Shown here in pieces: positions 6,560-14,116 of a stretch of DNA of 20,609 nucleotides; the first letter of the stretch is position 1, and each line of letters begins with the position of its first letter. The position numbers were made by a program, and so were the translations under genes. The notes below the pieces were generated by a model, which searched no databases, was not told the origin of the DNA, and saw only the letters and a list, made by a program, of their open reading frames with translations. Source of the DNA: PALSA-600 sp037142875 (GTDB lineage Bacteria; Actinomycetota; Thermoleophilia; Gaiellales; Gaiellaceae); contig JBAWZV010000017.1 in the NCBI GenBank assembly GCA_037142875.1, positions 1 through 20,609 on the forward strand, read 5' to 3'.

Positions 6560-8002
6560 CTACGCGCGGACGAGCGTGCGCCCGGTCATCTCATCCGGGG
6601 CGTCGATCCCGAGCAGGTCGAGCGCTGTCGGCACGAGGTCGGCGAGCTCGCCGCCATCACGAACCTCACAGTCGGCCGTCACGATCAGCGGCACGGGGTT
6701 CGTCGTGTGCGCCGTGTGCGGCGAGACGCCGTCCGGCTCGAAGAGCTGCTCGGCGTTCCCGTGGTCGGCGGTGATCAGGCAGACGCCGCCCAGCTCGGTG
6801 ACGCGATCGACGATCATCCCCAGACAGCGGTCGGTCTCCTCGACGGCCGCGACCACGGCGGGCACGATGCCCGAGTGACCGACCATGTCGGGGTTGGCAA
6901 AGTTGACGACGGCAAACGCGTAGCCGTTTCCGATCTCCTCGCAGAACTGCTCGGCGACAAGGGCGGCGGACATCTTGGGCGCCAGGTCGTAGCTCGCGAC
7001 GTCCCGAGGGCTCGGAACGAGAATCCGCGTCTCGCCGCCCCACTCCTGCTCGACGCCACCATTGAAGAAGTAGGTGACATGGGCGTACTTCTCGGTCTCG
7101 GCGACGTGAAGCTGGCGCTTGCCGACGCCCGCGAGAATCTCGGCCATCGTGTCGGAGACGGTTCGCTCCGGAAACACGCTGGGGCAGTGCACCTCCGAGC
7201 CGTAGCTCGTCATCGTGATGAGGTCGAGCTGCTCGGCGAGCAGAAGCTCCGAGAGCTGCCGACTGCGATCAGGCCGGAAGTTGAAGAAGATGACCGTGTC
7301 GCCCGGCTCGATGCGGGGAGTGTCACCGACGACGACCGGCTCGATGAACTCGTCCGTGACGCCGGCGTCGTAGCTCGACTGGATCGCCTCGAGGGCCGAT
7401 GAGGCGTGCGCGCCTGTCCCATGTCGGATCGCGTCGTACGCGCGCTGCGTCCGCTCCCAGCGCTTGTCGCGGTCCATCGCGTAGTAGCGGCCGACGATCG
7501 TCGCAATCCTGTCCTGCGGAAGGGTGGCGATGTCACGGAGACCGGCGCGCGGCGAGACGTCACGGCCGTCGGTGAACGCATGAATCCAGGTCTTCTCGGG
7601 GGCAAAGCGCAGTAGCGCTCGCAGGTGATCGATATGCGAGTGAACGCCGCCCTGCGAGACAAGGCCCAGAAGATGCACTCGGCGGCCGCGCTCGAAAGCT
7701 GCAAGGAGCGTCGGATCATCGAACAACGACCCATCGCTGATCGCCTTGTCGACCCGCACGAGATCCTGGTAAAGGCGTCGGCCTGAGCCGATCGTGAGAT
7801 GCCCGACCTCCGAGTTCCCCATCTGCCCGTCGGGAAGCCCGACGGCGGCGCCGGACGCGGCGATCGTCGAGTGCGGAAAGGCCTCCCAGAGGCCGTCGAA
7901 AACCGGGGTACTCGCGAGGGCGACCGCGTTACCGGGCCCCGGCGGAGCGCAGCCCCAGCCGTCGAGGATGACGAGCGTTACGAGTGGGACGCTTCGCGAC
8001 AA
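6560..8002 (-). CDS. gpmI: 2,3-bisphosphoglycerate-independent phosphoglycerate mutase
   Basis: 480 residues; interconverts 3- and 2-phosphoglycerate in glycolysis using two metal ions and a phosphoserine intermediate. The N-terminus VILDGWG supplies the first metal ligand (D14), the catalytic serine is S64 in QMGNSEVGH, and GRDVSPRAG, NFRPDRSRQL, NPDMVGH and TADHGNAEQL complete the active-site signatures. It is about 30 residues shorter than most homologues. The start is TTG at 8002, the only usable start before the conserved VILDGWG; it overlaps the end of tpiA by 25 bases. The ribosome site is poor, so translation is probably coupled to tpiA. Last glycolytic gene of the gap-pgk-tpiA-gpmI run. 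Confidence 0.96.
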   Translation of the reverse strand: MSRSVPLVTLVILDGWGCAPPGPGNAVALASTPVFDGLWEAFPHSTIAASGAAVGLPDGQMGNSEVGHLTIGSGRRLYQDLVRVDKAISDGSLFDDPTLLAAFERGRRVHLLGLVSQGGVHSHIDHLRALLRFAPEKTWIHAFTDGRDVSPRAGLRDIATLPQDRIATIVGRYYAMDRDKRWERTQRAYDAIRHGTGAHASSALEAIQSSYDAGVTDEFIEPVVVGDTPRIEPGDTVIFFNFRPDRSRQLSELLLAEQLDLITMTSYGSEVHCPSVFPERTVSDTMAEILAGVGKRQLHVAETEKYAHVTYFFNGGVEQEWGGETRILVPSPRDVASYDLAPKMSAALVAEQFCEEIGNGYAFAVVNFANPDMVGHSGIVPAVVAAVEETDRCLGMIVDRVTELGGVCLITADHGNAEQLFEPDGVSPHTAHTTNPVPLIVTADCEVRDGGELADLVPTALDLLGIDAPDEMTGRTLVRA

Positions 8003-8688
8003 ATCGTGGCGAACGATTCCACGTCGAGGGAGGCCCCGCCCACGAGCGCACCGTCGACATCGGGCTGCGCTGCGATCTCAGCGGCATTCTCGGGCTTCAC
8101 CGAGCCGCCGTAGAGCACCGGCACGGCCAGGATCGCCTTGCAGACGGCATGGGCCTCCTGCGCCATCTCCGGGGTCGCGGTCTTGCCGGTACCGATCGCC
8201 CAGACAGGCTCGTAGGCGAGCACGAGGTTGTCCCTCTCGGAGACGCCCTCGGCGATCGCTCCGACCTGGCGGCGAAGCACGGCCCCGGTCTCCCCTGCCT
8301 CACGCTCGGCCTCGGTCTCCCCGACGCAGGCGATCACCTGGAGGCCGTGAGCGAGGGCTGCGTTGATGCGGGAGACGACGGTCGCGTCGGTCTCGCCGAA
8401 ATACTGGCGGCGCTCCGAGTGCCCGATCACCGTTCCGTAGACGCCGATCTCGCGCAGCATCGGAGCGGAGATCTCACCCGTGAAGGCCCCGTCGGTGGCC
8501 CAGTGGCAGTTCTGCGCGAAGACGCCGATCTCGGTATTCGAGAGCACCTGCACCACGCCCGCTAGAGAGACGGCGGTGGGGCACACGACGACGTCGACGG
8601 TGCCGAGGTCTGCCTCACGCAGCGCGCGGCAGAACGCCGCGGCCTCGTCGGGCCCCTTGAACATCTTCCAGTTTCCGGCGATCAGCAT
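7978..8688 (-). CDS. tpiA: Triosephosphate isomerase
   Basis: 236 residues; interconverts glyceraldehyde 3-phosphate and dihydroxyacetone phosphate. Catalytic residues are all present: K8 in GNWKM, H90 in IGHSERR, E160 in AYEPVWAIGTG (with the flexible loop 6), and the phosphate-binding YGGSVKP. It is about 12-15 residues shorter than usual, because the helix and linker between EAHAV and the VLYGGSVKP strand are cut down. ATG at 8688, 3 bases after the pgk stop. Only a weak GAGCAG lies upstream, consistent with coupled translation in the glycolytic operon. Confidence 0.97.
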   Translation of the reverse strand: MLIAGNWKMFKGPDEAAAFCRALREADLGTVDVVVCPTAVSLAGVVQVLSNTEIGVFAQNCHWATDGAFTGEISAPMLREIGVYGTVIGHSERRQYFGETDATVVSRINAALAHGLQVIACVGETEAEREAGETGAVLRRQVGAIAEGVSERDNLVLAYEPVWAIGTGKTATPEMAQEAHAVCKAILAVPVLYGGSVKPENAAEIAAQPDVDGALVGGASLDVESFATICREASHS

Positions 8689-8691
8689 GGG

Positions 8692-9741
8692 CTACTGCTC
8701 GGGGATCGCGGCGACCCCGGGCAGCTCTTTCCCTTCGAGCAACTCGAGGGACGCTCCGCCACCGGTCGAGATCCAGGTGATCTGGTCGGCGACGCCCGCC
8801 TCGTAGACAGCACGTACGGAGTCGCCCCCACCAACGATGGTAAGGCCTTCACAGTCCGCGACGGCGCGTGCCACAGCGAACGTTCCGTCGGCGAACCGAG
8901 GCCATTCGAAGACGCCCATCGGCCCGTTCCAGAAGACGGTCTTCGCATCGGCGATCACGTCTGCAAAGAGCTCACAGGTCTCCGGCCCGATGTCGAGACC
9001 GAGCCAGCCGTTCAACGGCTCGTCGTACGGCATGACCTTCGTCGCCGCATCGGCCGCGAACGAGTCGGCGGCAACAACGTCCGTCGGAAGAACGACTTCG
9101 AACGTGAACGGATTCTCGTCGCGAACGTCCTCGGCCATCTTGCCGCCGATCAGAACGTGGTCGGCGCGAGCGCCGAGGTTCTGGAGCACCCCGACCTTGT
9201 CGGCGACCTTTGAACCGCCCGAGACGATCACGAACGGCCGCGCGACGTCACCGAGCAGCTTGCCCAGGTTCTCGAGCTCTGCGAGCAGGAGCAGCCCGGC
9301 GTAGGCCGGGAGGAGCCGAGCGACCCCCTCTGTCGAGGAGTGCGCACGATGGGCGGAGCCGAACGCGTCGTTGACGAAGATGTCGCAGCCCTCGGCGAGC
9401 TCTGCCGCGTAGCCGGGGTCGTTCTTCGTCTCCCCCGCGTTGAATCGGGTGTTCTCGAGAACGGTGACGCGGTCGTCACCGACAAGCTCGGCGAGCCGGG
9501 CCCGAACGGGATCCATGGCGTACGTCGCCCGATCCTCATCTGTCTTCGGCCTGCCGAGATGCGAGCACACCCGGATCTCGGTGGCGCCCGCGTCGATGAG
9601 GTAGCGGAGCGTCGGGAGCGACGAGCGGATACGCGCGTCGTCTGCGACGGCCCCGTTCTCGAGCGGAACGTTGAGATCGGCACGGACGAGAACGACCTTG
9701 CCTGCGACCTCGGCGTCGCGAACGGAACGCGGGAGTCTCAC
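8692..9741 (-). CDS. pgk: Phosphoglycerate kinase (compact form)
   Basis: 349 residues; transfers phosphate from 1,3-bisphosphoglycerate to ADP. Substrate-domain motifs RADLNVPL, SHLGRPK, ENTRFNAGE and NDAFGSAHRAHSS and nucleotide-domain motifs GGSKVADK, GWLGLDIGP, WNGPMGVFE, GGGDS and STGGGASLELLEGK are all intact. Family members are usually about 390-400 residues. The shortening comes mainly from two places: before ENTRF (about 19 residues) and after LIGGKMAE, where some 26 residues of helix are replaced by a short link into EVVLPTDVV. GTG start at 9741, 4 bases after the gap stop. Coupled with gap and tpiA. Confidence 0.97.
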   Translation of the reverse strand: MRLPRSVRDAEVAGKVVLVRADLNVPLENGAVADDARIRSSLPTLRYLIDAGATEIRVCSHLGRPKTDEDRATYAMDPVRARLAELVGDDRVTVLENTRFNAGETKNDPGYAAELAEGCDIFVNDAFGSAHRAHSSTEGVARLLPAYAGLLLLAELENLGKLLGDVARPFVIVSGGSKVADKVGVLQNLGARADHVLIGGKMAEDVRDENPFTFEVVLPTDVVAADSFAADAATKVMPYDEPLNGWLGLDIGPETCELFADVIADAKTVFWNGPMGVFEWPRFADGTFAVARAVADCEGLTIVGGGDSVRAVYEAGVADQITWISTGGGASLELLEGKELPGVAAIPEQ

Positions 9742-9745
9742 TGAG

Positions 9746-10750
9746 CTAGCCCGCGAGCTTGTTCACGAGGTCGACCAGCCGGCACGAGTAACCCCACTCG
9801 TTGTCGTACCACCCGAAGATCTTCACGACATTGCTGCTCGTCATCGTGAGCTTGCTGTCGAAGATGCACGAGTACTGCGACTGGTTGATGTCGCTCGACA
9901 CGATCGGGTCGGACGTGTACTGGAGGATGCCGGCGAGCGGGCCCGATGCAGCCGCGGCCGCAAACGCCTCGTTGACCTCGGTGATGCTCGCCTCACGCGA
10001 GACAATCGCGGTGAGGTCGGTCAGCGAGCCGGTCGGGACCGGGGCGCGAACAGCGACGCCGTCCAGCTTGCCGGCAAGCTCCGGAAGCACCGCGCCGATC
10101 GCCTTGGCGGCGCCGGTCGAGGTCGGGATCAGGTTAAGCGCGGCAGCGCGGGCACGGCGAAGGTCGTCGTGCGGCATGTCCTGCAGACGCTGGTCGGCCG
10201 TGTAGGCGTGGATCGTGGTCATCAAGCCGCGCTCGATCGAGAACGTGTCGTTGAGCACCTTCACCATCGGGCCGAGGCAGTTTGTCGTGCACGACGCGTT
10301 CGAGATGATGTGGTGGCTGTCGGGGTCGTACTTCTCGTCGTTGACGCCGAGTGCGAGCGTGATGTCCGGATCGGTTGCAGGAGCAGAGATGACGACCTTC
10401 TTGGCACCCGCGTCGAGGTGCTTCTGGGCACCTTCGCGATTGGTGAAGAAGCCGGTCGACTCGAGGACGACATCGACGCCGAGCTCGCTCCACGGCATCG
10501 CTGCCGGGTCACGCTCGACAAGGAGCTTGATGCTGTGGCCCGCGGCGTGGAGCACGCCGTCCTCGACAGTGACGTCACCGTCGAGCGGTCCGAGCAGCGA
10601 GTCGTACTTGAGCAGGTGCGCCATCGTCTTGGCATCACCAAGGTCATTCGCTGCGACGATCTCGAAGTTCGCGTCGCGTGTCAGCGCTGCGCGGAAGAAG
10701 TTGCGGCCGATGCGGCCAAATCCATTGATTCCAACCCGTGTTTTCGCCAT
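9746..10750 (-). CDS. gap: Glyceraldehyde-3-phosphate dehydrogenase, type I
   Basis: 334 residues; oxidises glyceraldehyde 3-phosphate to 1,3-bisphosphoglycerate. The Rossmann start is GINGFGRIGRN (8-18). Catalytic C154 sits in SNASCTTNC and H181 in TIHAYT; ARAAALNLIPTSTGAA and PVPTGSLTDL are the phosphate-binding stretches, and WYDNEWGYS closes the domain. NDLGD after the second strand is compatible with NAD preference. ATG at 10750 with no ribosome site but with TAGAGT 7 bases upstream, so it probably has its own leaderless promoter as well as read-through from the M32 gene 51 bases upstream. First of the four glycolytic genes. Confidence 0.98.
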   Translation of the reverse strand: MAKTRVGINGFGRIGRNFFRAALTRDANFEIVAANDLGDAKTMAHLLKYDSLLGPLDGDVTVEDGVLHAAGHSIKLLVERDPAAMPWSELGVDVVLESTGFFTNREGAQKHLDAGAKKVVISAPATDPDITLALGVNDEKYDPDSHHIISNASCTTNCLGPMVKVLNDTFSIERGLMTTIHAYTADQRLQDMPHDDLRRARAAALNLIPTSTGAAKAIGAVLPELAGKLDGVAVRAPVPTGSLTDLTAIVSREASITEVNEAFAAAAASGPLAGILQYTSDPIVSSDINQSQYSCIFDSKLTMTSSNVVKIFGWYDNEWGYSCRLVDLVNKLAG

Positions 10751-10757
10751 GCCCGGG

Positions 10758-10763
10758 ACTCTA
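10758..10763 (-). promoter_or_regulatory. -10-like element of gap
   Basis: The minus strand reads TAGAGT, then 7 bases, then the ATG of gap at 10750. It is identical to the element before the tRNA-Gly and before the gene at 19924. This would drive gap-pgk-tpiA-gpmI separately from whiA and the M32 gene. Confidence 0.5.
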
Positions 10764-10801
10764 GTCGGGAGTGCGCTGCCACGTTCGGGGGAACCGTTCG
10801 C

Positions 10802-12319
10802 TCAGGTGCCGGAGGCGGCGATGCCATAGAGGCCGCCGAGCTTCTCTCGGAGGTAGCGAACGTACGGCTCGGGATCGATCTCCGTGGTTCCGATCGCCCG
10901 CTCAAGCGTCTCGGACGGCGTGAACTTGCGGCCGTGGCGGTGGAGCCTGTCGCGCAGCCACTCGCGCAGCGCGCCGAACTCGCCGCGTTCGAAGTCGTCG
11001 GAGAGCCCCGGGAGCTCTGCGGAGATCCGCTCCCAGAGCTGCGCGGAGATCAGGTTCCCGAGCGCGTACGTCGGGAAGTACCCGATCGACCCACCGGCCC
11101 AGTGCGTGTCCTGGAGCACCCCATGGGTGTCGTCAGGAGACTCGATACCGAGGTACTCCCACATGCGGCGGTTCCACTCCTCGGGCAGCTGCTCGAGCGG
11201 GAACGACCCGGCCAACAGCTCCTGCTCGAGCTCGAAACGCAGAATGATGTGCAGGTTGTAGGTCGCCTCGTCGGCCTCCACGCGGATGAGCGTCGGCGCT
11301 ACCGCGTTGATCTCGCGGTACCACGCGTCGACATCGATCCCCGCCAGCGCCTCGGGATAGAGCTCCTGGAGACGAGGGTAGAAGAACCGCCAGAACGGCA
11401 GCGACCGGCCGACGAGGTTCTCCCACATCCGGCTCTGCGACTCATGCAGCCCGAGCGACGTGCCACGTGCGAGCGGGGTCCGCTCGAAGGCGCGATCGAT
11501 CTGATGCTCGTAGAGGCCATGCCCGCACTCGTGCATCGTCGCGAACAGGCCGTCGAGGCTCGAGTTGGTGTAGCGGGTCGTCAGCCGGATGTCGTCGATC
11601 CCGGCGCCGGTCGCGAACGGATGGACCGTCGAGTCGATGCGCCACGACTGGTCGTCATAGCCGAAGCGGCGGATCACCTCGAGCTCGAAGACCTTCTGCA
11701 GCTCGATCGGAAACGTCCGGGCCGGCACGGGCTGGTCGGCGGCTGCCGCCGCGACCTCCTTCACGAGCGGCGCCTGGTGCTCCTTGAGGTAGTCGAAGAG
11801 GGTGCGCACCTCCGCGGTCTTCATTCCGCGCTCGTAGTCGTCGAGCACGACGTCGTACGGCTCGGCGAAATCACCGTCGAAGCAGTCGATGTACCGCTTG
11901 CGAAGATCGAGGTTGCGGCGCAGTGCCGGCAGGAAAGCGGCGAAGTCGTTCGTCTTACGCGCCTCGACCCAGACGGGGATCGCGAGGGACGACGACCGCG
12001 ACATCTCGGCACGAAGATCGCCCGGAACCCTGCGTGCCTTCTGCCAGTCCTTCCGGACGACGCGGACGAGGCTCGCCTCGAACGAGTCGTACTCGTGGCT
12101 GGACTCGAAGCCTTCGAGACGGTCGAGCAGCCGGCCGATCTCGGGGTCGGTGAACTTCTCGTGCGCGATCCGACCGATGGTGGCGAGCTGCTCCGCCCGG
12201 ACAGCAGCGCCACGTGGCGGCATCTTGACCTGCTGGTCCCAGCCGAGAACGGCGCCCGCCCGCCCCAGGTCGTTGATCTCGGCCAGTCGGGCCCGGAGCT
12301 CGTCGAAGTCCGAGGTCAC
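10802..12319 (-). CDS. M32 family carboxypeptidase (carboxypeptidase Taq type)
   Basis: 505 residues; zinc metallocarboxypeptidase that removes C-terminal residues from peptides, cytoplasmic. The zinc site is HECGH (263-267) with the third ligand E293 in LHESQSRMWE. The family signatures IRVEADEATYNLHI (345-358) and HWAGGSIGYFPTYALGN are intact. Length is normal for the family (about 500). GTG start at 12319, 11 bases after the whiA stop; there is no ribosome site but TAGCGT lies 8 bases upstream. It sits between whiA and gap, a place where most actinobacteria have no peptidase, so its presence in this operon is a lineage feature rather than a functional clue. Confidence 0.95.
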   Translation of the reverse strand: MTSDFDELRARLAEINDLGRAGAVLGWDQQVKMPPRGAAVRAEQLATIGRIAHEKFTDPEIGRLLDRLEGFESSHEYDSFEASLVRVVRKDWQKARRVPGDLRAEMSRSSSLAIPVWVEARKTNDFAAFLPALRRNLDLRKRYIDCFDGDFAEPYDVVLDDYERGMKTAEVRTLFDYLKEHQAPLVKEVAAAAADQPVPARTFPIELQKVFELEVIRRFGYDDQSWRIDSTVHPFATGAGIDDIRLTTRYTNSSLDGLFATMHECGHGLYEHQIDRAFERTPLARGTSLGLHESQSRMWENLVGRSLPFWRFFYPRLQELYPEALAGIDVDAWYREINAVAPTLIRVEADEATYNLHIILRFELEQELLAGSFPLEQLPEEWNRRMWEYLGIESPDDTHGVLQDTHWAGGSIGYFPTYALGNLISAQLWERISAELPGLSDDFERGEFGALREWLRDRLHRHGRKFTPSETLERAIGTTEIDPEPYVRYLREKLGGLYGIAASGT

Positions 12320-12327
12320 GGAGTGAA

Positions 12328-12333
12328 ACGCTA
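12328..12333 (-). promoter_or_regulatory. -10-like element of the M32 peptidase gene
   Basis: The minus strand reads TAGCGT with its TAG being the whiA stop codon, followed by 8 bases and the GTG at 12319. The same hexamer precedes the gene at 13595. It suggests a leaderless internal promoter within the whiA operon. Confidence 0.4.
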
Positions 12334-13272
12334 GCGCACCGACGGCGTATCCGGGCTGGAGCGCTGGCTGTCCGCAATCCCCCTGAGAGTGGCCATTCGG
12401 CTGTGCGCAGCCGCCTTCGTGATCGGCGGCTCGCAGCGTGCTGCGAGCTCACCGAGCGAGTCGGATGGGTGGCGGATCCGCAGCGCTGCGATCTCATGGA
12501 GGCGCGGCGGCAGCGAGCCGAGATCGAGAAGCCGCAGCGCAGCGAGCTGCTCCTGGGCGGCCTGGACGGTTCGCTTCGCGTTTGCCTCGTCAGCGTTCGC
12601 GAGCCTGTTCGCGTCGGAGCTCGTCGCCGCCAGGACGGCATGGCGGTCGAGACGCAGCGCGATCTCGCTCGCACCGGCGACAGCGAGGAGGTCGGCGACC
12701 GTCTCACCACCCTTGGCGTACGCGACGGCATGAGAGCGCCGCTGCACCGTCCGCAGCACGATCCCCTCTCGTGCAGCGGCGTCCGCGAGCAGCTCCGCCC
12801 CCTCGAGGTTGCCAGCGCGCAGCTCGAGCTGCACGGCCTTTGGCCCCGAGATCGAACCCCCGCCGAGCAAGGCTCCGCGAAGGTACGCACCCCGGCAGCA
12901 CGAGCGCCCGATCACCTGTTTCGGAGGGCGCTCGAGCGGCGCACCTCGCGCCGAGAGGACGCCGGCCTCGCGCAAGACGTCGCGGGCGCCGCCCGACACG
13001 ACGACGTGAAGCTGGTATCGGGTCGCCCGGTCGAAGGCACGCCGGTGGTATGTCCGGATCTCGGCGGGGACGCCGAGATCGCGCAGGAGCTGGAATGCCC
13101 GGCGGGCAGCAGCGGCACTGCCGAGGTCGAGATGCACCGCGAGCTCCCCGTGTCCGCGGAGGTGCCACGCGCCTGCGCCATGGAAGAGCGCCGACAGCTC
13201 CGCCAGACGGCAGCAGCGGCGACGGGGCGCGATCGAGGCGAGCTCGTCGCGCAGATCCTCAGAGAACGACAC
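12331..13272 (-). CDS. whiA: WhiA sporulation/cell-division regulator
   Basis: 313 residues. The N-terminus VSFSEDLRDELASI and the paired cysteines in RRRCCRLAEL are typical of WhiA. Two LAGLIDADG-like (homing-endonuclease-derived, non-catalytic) halves follow, with CRGAYLRGALLGGGSIS at 126-142. The C-terminal helix-turn-helix is at about 254-300 (LPPRLHEIAALRIRHP...PPITKAAAHSRM). In Streptomyces WhiA works with WhiB to control sporulation septation genes; in other bacteria it affects division. The frame is open far upstream, but the conserved start is the GTG at 13272, giving normal length and a 14-base overlap with the MGMT-like gene. The flanking rapZ and yvcK usually seen upstream are missing. 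Confidence 0.95.
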   Translation of the reverse strand: MSFSEDLRDELASIAPRRRCCRLAELSALFHGAGAWHLRGHGELAVHLDLGSAAAARRAFQLLRDLGVPAEIRTYHRRAFDRATRYQLHVVVSGGARDVLREAGVLSARGAPLERPPKQVIGRSCCRGAYLRGALLGGGSISGPKAVQLELRAGNLEGAELLADAAAREGIVLRTVQRRSHAVAYAKGGETVADLLAVAGASEIALRLDRHAVLAATSSDANRLANADEANAKRTVQAAQEQLAALRLLDLGSLPPRLHEIAALRIRHPSDSLGELAARCEPPITKAAAHSRMATLRGIADSQRSSPDTPSVR

Positions 13273-13567
13273 CCTCGAGCGCGAGCAGCCGCCGCTTGTA
13301 GTCGAGGCCGAGCGAGCCGTACGAGCCGATCCCGCCGGCAGCAACGACGCGATGACAGGGAACGAACAGGGCGAGCCGGTTGCGAGCGCAGAACGTCCCC
13401 GCCGCACGCGCAGCACCCGGGCGCCCGGCGAGTGGGTGCCGGGAGCCGCCAGATCCGGCTGGACGCGCGGGCCGCGAGAGCTCTGACCAGACGACAGTCT
13501 CCCCGTCGAGCCAGACCTCACCTGTCCCCCCGTCGTCCGCGTCATACCGAACGAGCCTCGGCGCCAT
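13259..13567 (-). CDS. Shortened MGMT/Ogt-like alkyltransferase, probable internal deletion
   Basis: 102 residues from the ATG at 13567 (GTG at 13570 also possible). The C-terminal half matches O6-methylguanine-DNA methyltransferase: GRPGAARAAGTFCARN keeps the arginine-finger region, and the methyl-accepting cysteine is C71 in FVPCHRVV, followed by GIGSYGSLGLDYKRRLLALEG. The N-terminal 45 residues look like the start of the same family's N-domain (GEVWLDGETVVWSEL). Between RHPLA and GRPGAARA, about 70 residues expected in full-length relatives are absent, including the phenylalanine-tryptophan helix and the TYGELA segment. The reading frame stays open. It may be a decayed gene or a minimal alkyl-DNA-binding protein. 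It heads the whiA operon. Confidence 0.75.
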   Translation of the reverse strand: MAPRLVRYDADDGGTGEVWLDGETVVWSELSRPARPAGSGGSRHPLAGRPGAARAAGTFCARNRLALFVPCHRVVAAGGIGSYGSLGLDYKRRLLALEGVVL

Positions 13568-13575
13568 CACGCGAT

Positions 13576-13581
13576 GTTGTA
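13576..13581 (-). promoter_or_regulatory. -10-like element of the MGMT-like gene and whiA operon
   Basis: The minus strand reads TACAAC, 8 bases before the ATG at 13567 and 5 before the GTG at 13570. It matches TAnnn but lacks the final T. It shares two bases with the TAGCGT of the divergent gene, so only one of the two promoters could be occupied at a time. Confidence 0.3.
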
Positions 13582-13585
13582 GCGT
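13580..13585 (+). promoter_or_regulatory. -10-like element of the membrane protein gene at 13595
   Basis: TAGCGT lies 9 bases before the ATG at 13595. It fits a leaderless or nearly leaderless transcript for the membrane protein-pruA pair. The whole divergent spacer is only 27 bases. Confidence 0.4.
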
Positions 13586-13594
13586 CGAGCCGTC

Positions 13595-14116
13595 ATGGCG
13601 CGCCGAGGTCTGATGCGAAACTACGCTCCGCTTCTCGGGTACGTCTACGTCGTGCTCGGCGTCCTCGCGCTCGCGCTCGGCACGACGCACGGACGGATCG
13701 CCACCGCGCTCTTCACGTGTGCCGCCTTCGCGTTCCTCTGGTTTCTCGGCAGCCTCCACGCGCGGATCATCCGTTACGACCCGGATGGGTTCTTCGCGAG
13801 CATCGTACTTCTCGGCGGCGCCTCGCTCGTCGCGCTCCAGGCGGCCGCGCTCGAGGCGCGGGCAGCTGAGATCGCCGCACCGACCGCCGCGAGCGCAGCC
13901 ACCGTGATCATCGGCTCGTCGCTTGCCGGACTCAGCGCACGGAAGGTCGACAAGCGGTTCGGACGGCTCGGAGTCGCCGGTGGCGTCATCGTGCTGGTCG
14001 TCGGGCTCGCCGAGGCGCTTGGCGACTGGACGTTCGTCGGCTCGACCTTCTGGGCCTCGTCACTCGGCTTCTTCGTGTGGGTGCTCGTCACAGCCACCTA
14101 CCTCATCCGCAAGTGA
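13595..14116 (+). CDS. Uncharacterised integral membrane protein
   Basis: 173 residues with about five or six hydrophobic segments (roughly 12-30, 35-53, 66-85, 97-112, 125-142, 150-170) separated by short charged loops such as HARIIRYDPDG and SARKVDKRFGR. I do not recognise the family. The ATG at 13595 has TAGCGT nine bases upstream; an in-frame ATG at 13613 has GAGG four bases before it and is a reasonable alternative start. Its stop overlaps the GTG start of the pruA-type gene in GTGA, so the two are translationally coupled. This hints at a shared role, for example transport or membrane association linked to proline/glutamate metabolism, but nothing in the protein itself proves it. Confidence 0.8.
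   Translation: MARRGLMRNYAPLLGYVYVVLGVLALALGTTHGRIATALFTCAAFAFLWFLGSLHARIIRYDPDGFFASIVLLGGASLVALQAAALEARAAEIAAPTAASAATVIIGSSLAGLSARKVDKRFGRLGVAGGVIVLVVGLAEALGDWTFVGSTFWASSLGFFVWVLVTATYLIRK

Noticed and set aside
10783..10794. GTTCGGGGGAAC hairpin between the M32 gene and gap as a terminator
   Set aside because: Only four paired bases with a G-only loop and no T tract; too weak to call.
9671..12334. An 887-residue open frame on the plus strand opposite gap and the M32 peptidase gene
   Set aside because: It is a shadow frame produced by high-GC codon bias in the opposite strand. The protein is low-complexity, rich in R, E and V, has no family features and lies entirely over well-supported genes.
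13273..13545. N-terminal extension of whiA up to the first possible start
   Set aside because: The extension is an out-of-frame reading of the MGMT-like gene. The conserved WhiA N-terminus begins at the GTG at 13272.
12403..13869. A 488-residue plus-strand frame opposite whiA and the MGMT-like gene
   Set aside because: Antisense shadow of whiA; arginine-rich, no recognisable domain, and it runs through the divergent promoter region into another gene.
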